Shown in pieces: positions 1 to 12,459 of a DNA stretch of 64,000 bases. Positions within the stretch are counted from its first letter, which is position 1; every line of letters begins with the position of its first letter. The notes beneath the pieces are model-generated. The model ran no database searches. It had not been told where the DNA came from and was given only the letters and a program-made list of their open reading frames with translations. This DNA comes from Avena insularis (taxonomy: Eukaryota > Streptophyta > Magnoliopsida > Poales > Poaceae): assembly GCA_023614405.1 (NCBI GenBank), contig CM042684.1:465567650-465631649 (forward strand), written 5' to 3'. A program made the translations under genes and the position numbers.

Positions 1-479
1 CGTTTCGAAAATGGCAATGCCTTTGATACCATGGGAGAATTGAAAATGATTTTCGATACCCATGCTGCCGTAGAGAGTTATAATGCTTCTGAAAAGTTCT
101 TTAGCTGCATGATGGAAGAGAACAGCTCCGTTAGTGAGCACGTACTCAAAATGTCTGGGTACGCCGGTAAGCTTGTGTCCTTGGGAATAACGATTCCCAT
201 TGACTTAGGCATACATCGTGTTCTCCAATCTCTGCCACCTAGCTACAAGAGCTTCATGATGAACTATAATATGCAGGGCATGAAGAAGTCTCTTCCCGAG
301 CTTCTGTCAATGCTTAAGACTGTAGAAGTGGAGATTAGGAAAGAACATCAAGTGTTGATGATCAATAAGACCACCGGTTTTAAGAAGGACAAGAAAGGCA
401 AGTAGAAGGGAAAGAAGGGCGGCAAATCTGTTGCCGCGCTTGAAAAGAAACCCCGAGATGGCCCTAAGTCTGACACCGA
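1..479 (+). pseudogene. copia gag, C-terminal half (decayed)
   Basis: An open frame at 31-405 encodes the C-terminal part of a UBN2-type copia capsid (SVSEHVLKMSGYAGKL, LPPSYKSFMMNYNMQG), followed by a lysine-rich tail. The frame stops at a TAG at 403-405 inside the lysine tract; homologous coding continues just after it (KGKKGGK). The zinc knuckle is damaged: CYYC is visible at about 480-492, but the GHWKRNC half is lost to a small deletion. Gag would form the virus-like particle in the cytoplasm. This copy cannot make full gag-pol. Confidence 0.8.
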
Positions 480-1292
480 GTGCTACTATTGCAAGGGATC
501 GCCATTGGGCAAGCCCCCAAGTATTTGGCGGACAAGAAGGCCGGCAAGGCAAACAAAGGTATATGTGATATACATGTTATTGATGTGTACTTGACTAGTA
601 CTCGCAGTCGCACCTGGGTATTTGATACGGGATCGGTTGCTAATATATGTAACTCAATTCAGGGGCTGCGGAACAAGCGACAACTAGCAAGGGATGAGGT
701 CACGATGCGGGTCGGCAATGGATCAAGATTTGATGTGATCGCCGTCGAAACGCTGCCTCGCCATATGCCGTCGGGATTAGTTATAAACCTGAATAATTGT
801 TATTTGGTGCCTGCACTGAGCATGAACATTGTATCCGGATCGTGTTTGATGCAAAGTGGTTATTCGTTTAAGTCTGAAAACAATGGTTGTTCGATTTATA
901 TGAATAATATCTTTTATGGTCATGCACCTGTGTTGAATGGTTTATTTCTGTTGGATCTCGATAGTAGTATTACGCATATTCATAATGTTGATGCTAAAAG
1001 GATTAAACTTGATAATGATATATCTACATATATGTGGCACTGCCGTCTAGGTCATATTGGCGTTAAACGCATGAAGAAACTCCATTCTGATGGACTTTTG
1101 GAATCACTTGATTTTGAATCATTTGATACATGTGAGCCATGCCTTATGGGCAAGATGACTAGAACACCGTTTTCCGGTTCAATGGAACGGGCGACAGATT
1201 TATTGGAAATCATACATACTGATGTGTGTGGACCAATGAGTGTGTTTGCCGAGGTGGATATCGTTATTTTGTTACTTTCACGGATGATTTGA
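480..1292 (+). pseudogene. copia protease and GAG-pre-integrase domain
   Basis: The aspartic protease active site is readable as WVFDTGSVANIC near the start of this frame. The GAG-pre-integrase zinc-binding segment follows (WHCRLGHIGVKRMKKL, then CEPCLMGKMTRTPF: the HHCC ligands), then the first integrase catalytic Asp in HTDVCGPM. The frame is lost at about 1245, where integrase continues one frame over. Distance and order match Angela/BARE pol. Confidence 0.85.
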
Positions 1293-1729
1293 GTAGATAC
1301 GGGTATATCTATTTGATGAAACATAAGTCTGAAACCTTTGAAAGGTTCAAAGAATTTCAGAATGAAGTGGAAAATCATCGTAACAGAAAGATCAAAATTC
1401 TACAGTCCGGCCGTGGAGGAGAGTATCTTAGTTACGAGTTTAGCACACATATGAAAGACTGTGGAATAGTTTCACAACTCACGCCTGCTGCAACACCACA
1501 ACGTAATGGTGTGTCAGAACGTCGTAATCGTACTTTATTGGATATGGTTCGATCTATGATGTCTCTGACTGACTTGCCACTGTCATTTTGGGGTTATGCA
1601 CTGGAAACCGCTGCATTCACTTTAAACAGGGCACCATCTAAATCCATTGAAAAGACACCGTATGAATTATGGTTTGGAAACAAACCTAAGCTGTCATTTC
1701 TTAAAGTTTGGGGTGCGATGTTTATGTGA
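1226..1729 (+). pseudogene. copia integrase core (one catalytic Asp changed)
   Basis: This frame continues the integrase catalytic core: RYFVTFTDDLSRYGYIYLM, then NGVSERRNRTLLDMVRSMM with the catalytic Glu. The second DDE residue, normally in a SDRGGEY motif, is read here as SGRGGEY at about 1406-1426, so the aspartate is Gly. Integrase would insert the cDNA into the host chromosome; this copy should be dead. Another frame change follows near 1710. Confidence 0.85.
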
Positions 1730-3015
1730 AGAAACTTCAACCAGATAAACTCGAACCCAAAGCGGGAAAATGTGTCTTCGTAGGATACCCTAAGGAAACG
1801 AGTAGGTATACCTTCTATCACATATCCGAGGGCAAGGTCTTTGTTGCCAAGAATGGATCCTTTCTTGAGAAGGAGTTTCTCGCGAAAGGTGTGAATAGTC
1901 GGAAGGTAGAACTCGAAGAGGTTATTGAACCTTCTCTTCATAAAATGGCGAGTAGCACAGCTCTAGAAGTTGTTTCGGAGTTGACTTCACCTAATGAAGA
2001 GAGAGCTAATGATATTGATCATGAAACTCCGAAAGAGGACACTACCGAACCTCGCAGGTCAAGCAGGACACGTGCAGCTGTACGGCATTTCAATCCTGTT
2101 ATGAATTTCATGATTGATGAAATAGATGACCCTGCGATGTATGAAGAAGCGATGATGATCCCTGATTCCAACAAATGGCTAGAAGCCATGAAATCCGAGA
2201 TGAAATCCATGTACGAAAACCAGGTTTGGACCTTGGTGGACTTACCTCACGATCGAAAGGCCGTTGAGAATAAATGGATTTTCAAAAGAAAAACTGATGC
2301 TGATGGTAATGTAACCATCTATAAGGCTTGACTTGTCGCAAAGGGGTTTCAACAAATTCAAGGAGTTGACTACGATGAGACATTCTCTCATGTAGCGATG
2401 CTTAAGTCGGTTAGGATTATGTTAGCAATTGCTGCATATTTCGATTATGAAATATGGCAGATGGATGTCAAAACTACGTTCCTCCATGGTAATATTGAAG
2501 AAGAGTTGTATATGATACAACCTAAGGGTTTTGTCGATCCTAAGGATGCTGATAAGGTGTGCAAACTTCAGCGATCCATCTATGGACTGAAGCAAGCATC
2601 CCGGAGTTGGAATCTCCGCTTTGATGAGGTGATCAAAGAGTTTGGATTTGTCCAAACTGATGGAGAGGCTTGTATTTACAAGAAAGTGAGTGGGAGCAAT
2701 GTGGCATTTCTGATATTATATGTGGATGACATATTATTGATTGGAAATGATATAGATCTGTTAAACAGTGTTAAAAGTTATCTAAACAGCAAATTTTCGA
2801 TGAAGGACCTTGGTGAAGCTTCATATATATTAGGCATTAAAATCTATAGAGATAGATCAATACGCCTAATTGGGCTATCGCAGAGTACATACCTTGATAA
2901 GATATTAAAGAAGTTTAATATGGACGGAAGTAAGAAGGGGTACTTACCTATGTTGCAAGGCAAGACATTGAGTAAGACTCAAAGTCCTGGCGGAAGAAAG
3001 AGAGATAATGGATAA
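1708..3015 (+). pseudogene. copia integrase C-terminus and reverse transcriptase
   Basis: The first part (1708-2331) holds the integrase C-terminal region and the RT entry (WLEAMKSEMKSMYENQVWTL, then KWIFKRK). A TGA at 2329-2331 breaks KA*LVAKGFQQ, consistent with CGA to TGA. The same frame resumes and carries RT palm motifs: QMDVKTTFLHGN, IYGLKQASRSWN, and the catalytic ILYVDDILLIGND. The RT frame runs to 3015, then shifts. RT copies the element RNA into cDNA inside the particle. Confidence 0.9.
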
Positions 3016-3692
3016 GATCCCCTATGCCTCAGCCATAGGCTCTATAATGTATGCCATGCTATGTACAAGACCGGATGTGGCACATGCTATTAGTTTGACT
3101 AGTAGGTACCAATCTGATCCAGTTTCGGAACACTGGATAGCGGTCAAGAATATCCTTAAGTACTTGAGAAGAACTAAGGATATGTTTCTTGTATACGGAG
3201 GTGAAGAAGAGCTAGTCGCTAAGTGTTATGTCGATGCTAGCTTTGACACTAATCCGGATGACTCTAAGTCTCAATCCGGATACGTATTTCTCTTGAGCGA
3301 ACAGCAGTTAGTTGGAGGAGCTCCAAACAACCTGTGGTGGTGGATCAGCACGGAGGCGGAATATGTTCTTTGCTTGAAGGCGGTAGGAAGTGGTTTGGAT
3401 GAAGGAGTTCATAACGGAACTAGGTATGGTTCCTAGTGTGTTGGACCCAATGGTGATCTATTGTGACAATAATGGAGCCATAGCCAACGCCAAGGAACCA
3501 AGGTCTCACAAGAATTCCAAGCAAATTAAGCGCCAGTTTCACTCCATCCGCGAGCATGTCAAGGATGGAGATATAAAGATTTGTAAAGTGCACACGGACC
3601 TGAATGTAGCAGATCCATTGACTAAAGTACTCCCTAGGGCAAAACATGATCAATACCAGAACTCCATGGGTGTTAGATTTATCACTATATAA
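3008..3692 (+). pseudogene. copia RT C-terminus and RNase H
   Basis: IPYASAIGSIMYAMLCTRPDV marks the RT/RNase H connection. RNase H residues are visible as CYVDASFDTN (Asp), STEAEY (Glu) and YCDNNGAIANA (Asp). The last frame (3390-3692) ends with the usual copia tail (KVHTDLNVADPLTK) and a stop just 33 bp before the 3' LTR. One frame change near 3390-3430 separates the halves. Confidence 0.88.
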
Positions 3693-3710
3693 ACTAGATT
3701 ATTGTCTCTA

Positions 3711-3725
3711 GTGCAAGTGGGAGAC
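3711..3725 (+). promoter_or_regulatory. polypurine tract of the copia element
   Basis: GTGCAAGTGGGAGAC lies directly before the LTR start. This is the plus-strand priming site position and the common AAGTGGGAGAC form of Angela/BARE relatives. Confidence 0.85.
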
Positions 3726-4674
3726 TGAAGGAAATATGCCCTGAGAGGCAATAATAAAGTTGTTATTATGTATTCCATGTATATGATAGATGTTTATTTT
3801 GCATGATATAATTGTATTGATAGGAAACATCAATACATGTGTGTTTAATAAACAAAAAGGGTTCCTAGTTATGCCTCTCTTATAGACTAGCTTGTTGATT
3901 AACAAGATGATCAAGGTTTCCTGATCATGGACATTGGATGTTGTTAATAACAAGGTCACAGCATTTGTGAAATGATGTGATGAACATTCATCCGAAGTAT
4001 AGCATTACGATCAAGTCATTATGTTTATATTGCTATAACATCATACGAAGTAATCTTTATCCTTAGACCATGAGATCATGTTAATTGCTAACACTGGAAG
4101 AGTATATTGATAACATCAAACGTCACACCGTAACAGGGTGACTATAAAGATGGGTTCAGTACTACGAAGGTGTTATGTTGAGGCTCATGGATCAAGAGTG
4201 GAATTTGTCAATCCAGATGACGGATAGATATACTCTGGGCCCTCTCGGTGATATCACATTAGGATAGCTTGCAAGCAAGTGATGTGATCACTAGAATGTT
4301 ATATCACGGGAACGAGAAAAGAGTGCATGTCGGTAACGAGATCAAACTAGGTATGGAGATACCGATGATCGAATCTCGGACATGTAATATATCGAGAGAC
4401 AAAGGGATTTAGTTACAAGCGTTAAAGGTTCTCACGATCACAGGAGTCATCGTTGAATGTGTAGGAGTCAGTACGGATCTCGTGTCCCTGCTGATTATTG
4501 ATCGAAGAAGGGTCTCGATCATGTCTACGCATTATTCGCGAACCGTAGGGTGGCACAAATTAGTTACCGGACAGCATTTTGGAGCACATATGTTTCAGAC
4601 GAAAGAATTGCAAAGCGCAGGAATTGTTTCAATAGAAACCGGAAATTGTTTCGGGTGAAATTGCAGAAGGTGGT
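3726..4674 (+). repeat. copia 3' LTR, left part
   Basis: Starts TGAAGGAAATATGCCC right after the PPT and carries Angela/BARE landmarks (GGACATTGGATG, CTTAGACCATGAGATCATG, a GATACCGATGATCGAATCTCG block). It stops at the GTGGT target site of the LARD. The rest of the same LTR resumes at 17151. Confidence 0.9.
4670..4674. repeat. LARD target-site duplication, left
   Basis: GTGGT immediately before the LARD TGTA terminus. It matches 17146-17150 exactly, and the copia LTR reads continuously if one copy is removed. Confidence 0.92.
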
Positions 4675-7600
4675 TGTAACTACCTCAGTGAATTACGCTC
4701 CTAGTTACAAGCCTGGATGAGCGGAAATGGTTAAAATAGTACGGTGGGGCCCAAATGCCACTCACAGGTAGACCTTTCGGCCGTCCTAACCATTTCCAAA
4801 CATCGGGACAAGAACGGGCGGCGTAATCGGCAGGCGAAGGGATCAACTACATACACAAGTGAGTATGTATGCAAGCCACCATACAATGGTGCTCAGAGTC
4901 ATTCCATCTAAAAAGAAAGGAAATATTGCAACGCCATACGGCAAGATCCAAATATCCTAGATAGATATAATAGTTTAGGATATCTCCTCATACATCAAAC
5001 ATCAGAGTAGCAGGTGGAAGCGGAAAAACAAGATCCGAGTACGGATAAGAAGCAAATCGGCATAAGATGCCCCATAAATAAACACATCCCGCCCACAGAT
5101 CTCGCGGATCCCCGTTCCCCGAATCTCTACACCGAATGATCGTTGCCCGCATCGTCCGTCTCTTCCACCCAGTATCCATCTGGCGAGTTTACCTGTTCAT
5201 CTAAATCAAACAATTTATCGTGTGAGACCCTAGGGGTACTCAGCAAGTCTTTATGCCTCTAAAGGGGACACAACCTGGGGTGACGCAATTGCAGCAAAAG
5301 ATAAACTCTAACAATTCTATAGATACTCGCTAACCATCCGCCTAACCAGAGATAGATGGATGTCCGTGAATTAATAACAACAGTTATAATGGTAATATTA
5401 ACAGATCCATCCTCCTCCTCGCTTACCGACGAGGAAGCGGACGAACAACCCCCATCCGTTGGCAGTTTTATTATCCATTCCATGAGTGTTGCACAATTTA
5501 CTAGTCAGGTACTTAGTCACATTAAAAGCGGTACTTTAGTTATTCTTGTCTATGATCGAGAAACTGTGCTCCAAGTCGTCCATAACCGCGGACACGGCTT
5601 TCAGAAAGTTTTACCCTGCAGGGGTGCACAAATAGCAACACACACTCGATCAACCTCGGAAAAACCAAATCAAAACCAACGAGGCGATCACGACAAGCGA
5701 TCACAGGATTCAGAAATATTTCGGGGCCACCCCATTAAGCTACCCATGAAAGCTGGCCGCTCGAGACGGACTCAAGGTTTGTGTGGCGGTCAGAACGATG
5801 GGAACCCGAAAGTGTGGTGGGCTTGTCGACTGCAAAGCGGTCACGGCCCTAAATAAGGTGCAAGACCTGCACAATTTAAATAAAGCGATAAATCATGGCA
5901 TAAGTACAGGATAGTAAATAAAACCTCAAACTAGTTTGTGGCCCCAAGAAATAAGAATGAATCAAGCTCAGCTCAGGGGGTTCATAAGCCTCCCGGATGT
6001 GGATAGCGAATATTCAAGGCAGGAATCAAGTACTGGGTCCTCACGGGACACAAGTGAGCCTGAAAAACCAAATAGCAAATATGGCTCACCGGTGCCACTT
6101 TCATTAGTTATCCCATTACTACTCAGGTTAAGTTGTTTAGGTACCTCGTTATCCATCAGACACTCACATACCCTACACATGCTGTTCTACGACTCGCATG
6201 GCTCAAACAACTCCTGTAGTAAAGGCTCATGGGATGGAGGAACAAGCTTCGGTGGGGTTTAAAAGTAAAGGCTATGCAGTACTTGGGATTCAGATTAATG
6301 CAATCGCGACTCAATGATGCAAGATTAAGATAGAGGCAATAGGTACTATATGTATGCAAGCATGTGGTAGTGCTTGCCTGGCAGCTCAGTTGAAGTGAGA
6401 GAAGGATCTGGGTAGTGCTCCTGGGTCTCTTGATATATCCCCTGCTCAGCGTCTATTCGAAGAAGAACCAAACAAACAAGGGCCAACATAAATAAAGTGC
6501 ACAAGCATATGAATAAAATGCAACAAGCAATCAATCCTGCCATGATGAATGATGCACAATTTGCATGGCAATAAAGTAGCATGGCATGGGTGAGGTGTGG
6601 AATACAAGAAGAAACCATTTTATTGAGTTTTAGCCTCATTTTATCCTCATATTAGTTGCTGTATACATTATATTTATATGATGCATGCTTCAAAACAGAA
6701 CATGGAATGCATAAACAGAAAGGTCTCGTCGAGCTAATCATTTTAGACATATCATTTGTTAAATTTGGAGTTGTAAAACAAAAGTTATTAATTAATTAAG
6801 GAAAAGGGCATTTTATTTGTAATTTTAATTAACTTGGAAATTAAAGTGTCCAAAATACATTTTGAATGGCATATTTGCATTCCTCACATTTTTCTGATTT
6901 CAAAACATATATTATTTGTATTATTTGGGTTTATAATTTAAAAGTTATTTGAAACATATTTAAATTTGAATTTTAAAACAATTTTGAAAAGTTTAATTAA
7001 AACAGATAAACAGGAAAACTTTTCTTACTAATCCCAGATCTAGCCACAGCCACAGACGAGTGGGGCCAACGGCTGACTGGGACAAACGCGCACGGAAAAG
7101 CTTTTCTCACCGCGAGCTGATCTACCCTCTGCGAATGACAGGTGGGCCAGCGAGCTAGGGCCCATGCATCAGCGGCCGAACGCGCTGAGACTGCCAGGTG
7201 GGGTTGTGATGGAGCGCGGGTTGAGGGTCTAAGAGCTGGGGGGCTCAACTGCAAGAATGCCAGGCAGCTGACAGGTGGGGTAGACTGGGGCGGCGAGGGA
7301 CCTAGGCGTGATCGACCGAAGCTGGGGGGGCTTTTCTGCAACAACTACTGGGGGGTGTCTCCAGGTCTGACGAAACTGAATTGTTTTCGAAAAACCGGCT
7401 AGCTGTGGCCAAACTTTCGAGGAGGATGGCGAGCGAACGAGCGAGAATCTGGCTAAGCCATAAAAACGAAAAACACAGATCCGACGAAGGGCTACAACTT
7501 TGGTATAAGGAGTTTCCTAAGGGGAGGCCTACATAGCAGGAAAACCTGATGAACAGAGGGGAATACACACTGCAATCTGACGGTCGGCTAACTGCAGTGT

Positions 7601-9424
7601 CTCGTCCGACAGACAAACGCACGCGGCGAGCTGCCGCCACAATTTGAAGCGGGCTCGCCGATCTAGGGAACCGATTGATGCTAGCGCAGAGGGGGAAGGA
7701 GGTAGTGCTCACCTCGCCCGATTTCTGAAGGAAAATGAGGAAGGGGCGGCCGGGGTGACGCCGGCGCCGGCGACAGAGGCGGTCCTGCTAGGCTGGACAA
7801 GGTTGCTGGCCGGGGTAGGTCTTGGCGGCGTTGGCTCCTTCCTGGCGAGGCGCTCCGACGCAGAGGAAGAAGAGGGCACGACTCCGTGGCTCCGCTCCTC
7901 CTGTTGCTGGCCATGGCGGTCTCGCGGTACAGGGTCGGTGGCGTGGAAGGAAAAGAAAGGGATGGGGAAAAACTAGGGTTTGAGGGCCTCGGCTTGGGGA
8001 TAAGGAGGGAGGCTGGTGGGGGTGCGGTGTGACGAGGAAGACGGAGGTGGACGGGGACCTGCTCGGCGACTGCTTTCCGTCTTCTGTCGAGAGAGAACAA
8101 GGCGAGACGGCGTCAGGCAAAGCGAAGAAGAGGAACAGGGGTGGCGTCGGTGCTGAAGCGGTACGGGCTGGGGAAAAGGCCGGCTGGGGAAGTGGGCCGG
8201 GAGATGGGCCGCGACAGGGGAAGGCTACGTCGGTGGGCTGCTGCTCTGGTACTGCTACTGGGCTGCAGGTAAGGTTTTTCCTCTCTTTAACTTTTTTTTT
8301 ATTTTAACAAAAACTGTTTTGATTTGTCTTGTTTTGTTGCAGGTTTAAACAAACCTAAGAAATACCTCTTTTTGGAAGCTTTTGCAAATTTGATGAAGAA
8401 CAGAGATAGCTATGGAGAGAGGGGAAAAGGTTTAGGGTTTAGAAAGAGAGATTAGGTTGAGTGGTTTTCTTTTGACAAGATCAAGCAAGAACATGCCAAG
8501 CTCAACAAGATCTAGACAAGAAAAAGAGAGGGTGAGAAAAAGGTGGTGAGGGTATGGATGGATATGGTTATAGGGTTTTAGATGCTTGCATGCATCAAGC
8601 AAGATCAAGCATAAGAGGGGTAGAGAGAGCTATGGGGAAGATCCACTCAAGATTCAAATAAAAACCAAAAGGCTAGAATGTGGTGGTTCTTGCATGGCCC
8701 TTGCAAGACAATTAATGCCATGCTTATTCTTGTGAAAACAATAATATTTACATGGCATTATTCCTATGCATTCCCAAAAGTGGAATTAAGCCAAGCAAAA
8801 GAATTAAAAGGATGCTCCATGTGGAGTAGATGGAGATGAACATATTTGAATAGAAATGGGACTTGCTAGTGTGTAGGTGCCACTAGGTATTTAGTAAGCC
8901 CAAAAATATCCCAACATGATAATAACCCCAAGACAACCCATATGGAAGCTAGGAAAAAGGTTCCACTCATAAGGCATGCAAAGGTGGCCATGTGGCTCTC
9001 ATAAACCAATTTGTGGAAACAATATGGTGCATATATGAGAGCATGTGGAGAAAGAATTGGATCCATCCCAACCCACATGAGCTAGAGGTAAAACCAAATA
9101 AATTGCAATGCTCATATATGGTGGAATGGTGGAATGATAGGGTGATGACAAGAAAAGGTGGTGGAGTTGAATAAAAGATATGCCCCCAACTCAACTTGGG
9201 CATTAAACAATATATCAACAACCAAATACAATATCAAGAGGTAAATACAATTAACAATGCTTATGAGAGAACCAAATCAAAAGGGTTTTATATGATGCTC
9301 AAATGCAAGGTGGCATGATGACATGAGCATGATATAATTATGATGCAACAATTATATATATGAAGTAGCCATTATATTACTAGACCAAGTAGCATTACAA
9401 TTGTTAGACAATTGGGATGCTACA
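4675..9424 (-). repeat. LARD 3' LTR (left copy)
   Basis: 4750 bp, bounded by TGTAAC on the left and GCTACA on the right. It holds a GC-rich block (about 7020-8270) next to AT-rich flanks. Open frames in the GC-rich block are short, proline-rich, present on both strands and not protein-like. Identity to the 12460-17145 copy looks high outside a few indel-dense blocks. Confidence 0.9.
8269..8342 (+). other. intron-like sequence, antisense to the LARD
   Basis: GCAG-GTAAGG at the left and a T-rich tract ending TTGTTGCAG-G at the right give plant-like splice sites around 74 bp. The donor is missing from the other LTR copy (15990 region reads CATAAGG). This may be chance, or part of a captured gene fragment in the GC-rich block. 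Confidence 0.3.
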
Positions 9425-9437
9425 ACTCTCCCCCACT
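9425..9437 (-). promoter_or_regulatory. LARD polypurine tract
   Basis: On the minus strand AGTGGGGGAGAGT abuts the 3' LTR start TGTAGC. It fixes the element orientation. Confidence 0.85.
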
Positions 9438-12205
9438 AAACAAGAATCTCGCCCCGAGATTCCTAGGAAAAAGAGAACAACACAAGAAGAGGCGGGTGTT
9501 CGGAACGAAGGTGATCCTTGCGTTCCCAAGATGATGAAGAACTGAATGGTGCGACCACTACACCTTGCAAAACTTGCTAGACTTGTTGCGAGTCTTGCGT
9601 TTTGCTTGAGACACAAAGGGTTAGAAGAATTGAAGGATTGTCGTGATACAAGAAGGATAGGATGGACATAGCTTCGGTTTTCTCAAGAAACATGATAAAA
9701 GAATAGAACCACTTGTGAAAGAAAAGACAAGATGATGTATCATGAATAAAGAAAGACACACCGTTAAGATTAAAGATTTACTGATACTAGAGAGGATGAA
9801 TCTTTGTCTCGCCGGAAGGAAAGAGCTAGATTGGAGAGGTTTTGAACCACTATGACAATAGCATCGTATCTGCTCTCGGACTTGAGAAATGAAGTTCGGA
9901 AACAATATTGCCTTCAAACAATAGAGTCCCTTGATATCAACAAAAAGATTTAGTTAGACATTGTCGGATTAGATTCTTCTTGCGCCGGTAAGAACCACAG
10001 GATCACGCAATTGAGGTGCGCGGATATAACTTCCAGAGACGGATGTGAAGCCAGATCATGGTGGAATCCCGAGAAGCAAGGAATATGGAGGATCTGGAGT
10101 TTATTGTAGAGATACTTATTGCTTTCTTTAGCCTTGAGGCTAACGCAATAGATTTGCGGCTGATGGCACCAACCATAATTGGCTTTACCACAAAAAAAGA
10201 ATTGATGAAACAAAGAGAGAGATAGTTGGGGATGTCGAGCACCGGTAGAATGACGAGGACAGAAAAGAGTTTGCGTTTGTCTCCACCAGATAATTGAAGA
10301 TTTTGCTCCGTCTGGCCTAGACAGACCACCAACAAGAGATTATTGATTACTTTCTTCGAGAGAGCACTCCGGAAAACAAGGACGGAAGTAAAAGTATCGA
10401 GGGATAAAGGCCACTTATAACTTCCGTGGAATGAGTGAAATCACATTAATTCACCAATTCAATGTACAAGAGCGAATGATAAGAGTAGTGGTATGGTAGC
10501 TACTCCATCCCGCACTCAAAGCATTACTCCGCACATGAATAGGAAAACTAAGCAACCCAACTACCGAAACAGACTGAAGGTATTGACAAAACTCATGGAA
10601 CTTCGTTAGAAAACAAGGATAGATGCAAACGATTCGCCGGATTCATAGATAGATAAAGATGATGATGTTGTTGTTATGTCGAAAGTAACCAGCCACCGGA
10701 AAGATATGAGGAAGATTAGGGGGAAGAACTGCAAGATTCAACAGCTACAGAAAAGATAGCACCCACTTGAACAGAAGGAATACAAGATCTGGAAGGTCTT
10801 CATGGCCTCTGGTGGATTGAGCATAGACGATAGAGCGGGAGGGTTTCAAGAGATTACTTAGCGAGATAGAGGTGAAAAGAACTCCATGTTCTTCTTGAAA
10901 TGATTGAGAAAGATTTAGCAGTTTTGAGGAAAATCTTGAGCGAAATGCTGATGATAACTTGCCAACAAGGAAACACTCCGGATTGGTTGAAGATGGAGAT
11001 GGAATTAACAATGTGCTTGCTGATACCAGAATTGAAGCGATGTATTTAGCAGAAGGACGTGGCCGAGATAGGTGACTTCAAAAAGTCAGAATTCTCACTT
11101 TGGAAACTTTGCACACAGGCAGTGTTCACAAAGCTTGAGAGAAAGGGACACAGATGATCTTCCATGTCCTTCCATTGATATCGAATAGGCAAGCATATTA
11201 TCAACATATACCACCATGGATTAACAAGATATTCCCAGAATACCAAGTTCAAGAGGCGAGAGAAACGAACAAATGCTCGAAACACTTCCTGAGCTCAACG
11301 CTCTTTGAAAGATCAATATTAAAAGCACGGGTTCGTGTTGAAGAAGATGCACTGGAAGAATAGATTATCTGGTCCTTCGGAAGAAAAAGAGATGTCACCT
11401 GGTTCACATTGTCGATCGGATCGCCAGTTACAAGATAAAGAGATCTTGGATAAAGAAACGATGATAGCTCATACCTTAAGCAAAGCTATCAGAAGCGAAA
11501 AGATGCAATTCCCTCGTATCCAGGAGAATTGTGCAGATATGGGGTTCAAAAAGATGTGCAGCATGATAGACAGATGATAGACCGCCGTAGTGCCTTGAGA
11601 AACTGCGGATTGCCAAAGATGCTTGAATATGCATAGATATGATCACGGTGTACTCAAAATCACAGGAGATAACCGTCACCATTTGGAGGATAGAGGTGAT
11701 TGCATTTTCCCATATTCCACTCATGATAAGTGTCCTATAGCTATGCTGAGAACCAAATTACATTCACCAGCATAGGATCGACACATGTTATGTAATTAGC
11801 CCAAGAGAATTGGAGATGAAATGAAACTCTAGGATTAAGCGCCGGTGACAAAAGAATGAGTTAGCATGGACATGCTGATAACAGGGAGATAGATAATGTT
11901 TCACACACGACTGAAAAGGAGTGTGGAAGCACAGATGTATCGAAGAAAAATTTTCCGCATTTTTCGGCATTAAAATACCAATAGATGCGCAAAATCACTT
12001 ATCCGATCGAGATTAGCAACAGATGCTTACACAGGATGTGGAGTTGCTAGAAGGAAGGACACCCTTAAGAAGATGGCACCGGTTAACAAGGAGTCAGATA
12101 GATCGCGCCGGTTTTCAAAAGCCTGTCAGTATGGAATGTACCAACAGTTGATAACCAAAGGAAGATTGTGATAACAAATTGGATGCAACACATAGACAAG
12201 GAATT

Positions 12206-12221
12206 ACACACACACACACAC
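12206..12221. repeat. (AC)8 microsatellite
   Basis: Eight AC units in the LARD interior. Confidence 0.9.
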
Positions 12222-12444
12222 TTCTATGGTACTACGGAAACCCAGAACACGTGAATCCTAGTTTGAATTTTAAGAAGAGGATTGAAAACGTTACACTTCC
12301 TTACCAGAAAAGGGTGGTGGGTGGGTAAGAAGAAAAGTGGAAGCAGTCCTACTCTCGTGTTTTGTTTTTCCCTAGTATACATAGCTACCAAAATATTTGC
12401 TAGACTGACAACGACCATTTGGCTGAGACCCTGAAGGGCGGGAT

Positions 12445-12459
12445 GGCTCTGATACCAAT
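12445..12459 (-). promoter_or_regulatory. LARD primer-binding site (tRNA-Met type)
   Basis: Minus strand reads ATTGGTATCAGAGCC directly after the LTR end at 12460. TGGTATCAGAGC is complementary to initiator tRNA-Met, the usual plant minus-strand primer. Confidence 0.88.

Larger units (their letters stand above)
9425..12459 (-). other. LARD internal domain, non-coding
   Basis: 3035 bp with no gag, protease, RT or integrase motif in any frame; open frames are under 115 codons and unrelated to known families. In LARDs this region is conserved in sequence and proposed to act as structured packaging/priming RNA. A short (AC)8 run is at 12206-12221. Confidence 0.75.

Noticed and set aside
7640..8310. 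Several 100-140 codon frames on both strands in the LARD LTR
   Set aside because: Proline/arginine-rich frames on both strands of GC-rich DNA, repeated and shifted in the other LTR copy, with no domain.
9577..11724. Short frames in the LARD interior
   Set aside because: All under 115 codons, on both strands, no motif or codon pattern.
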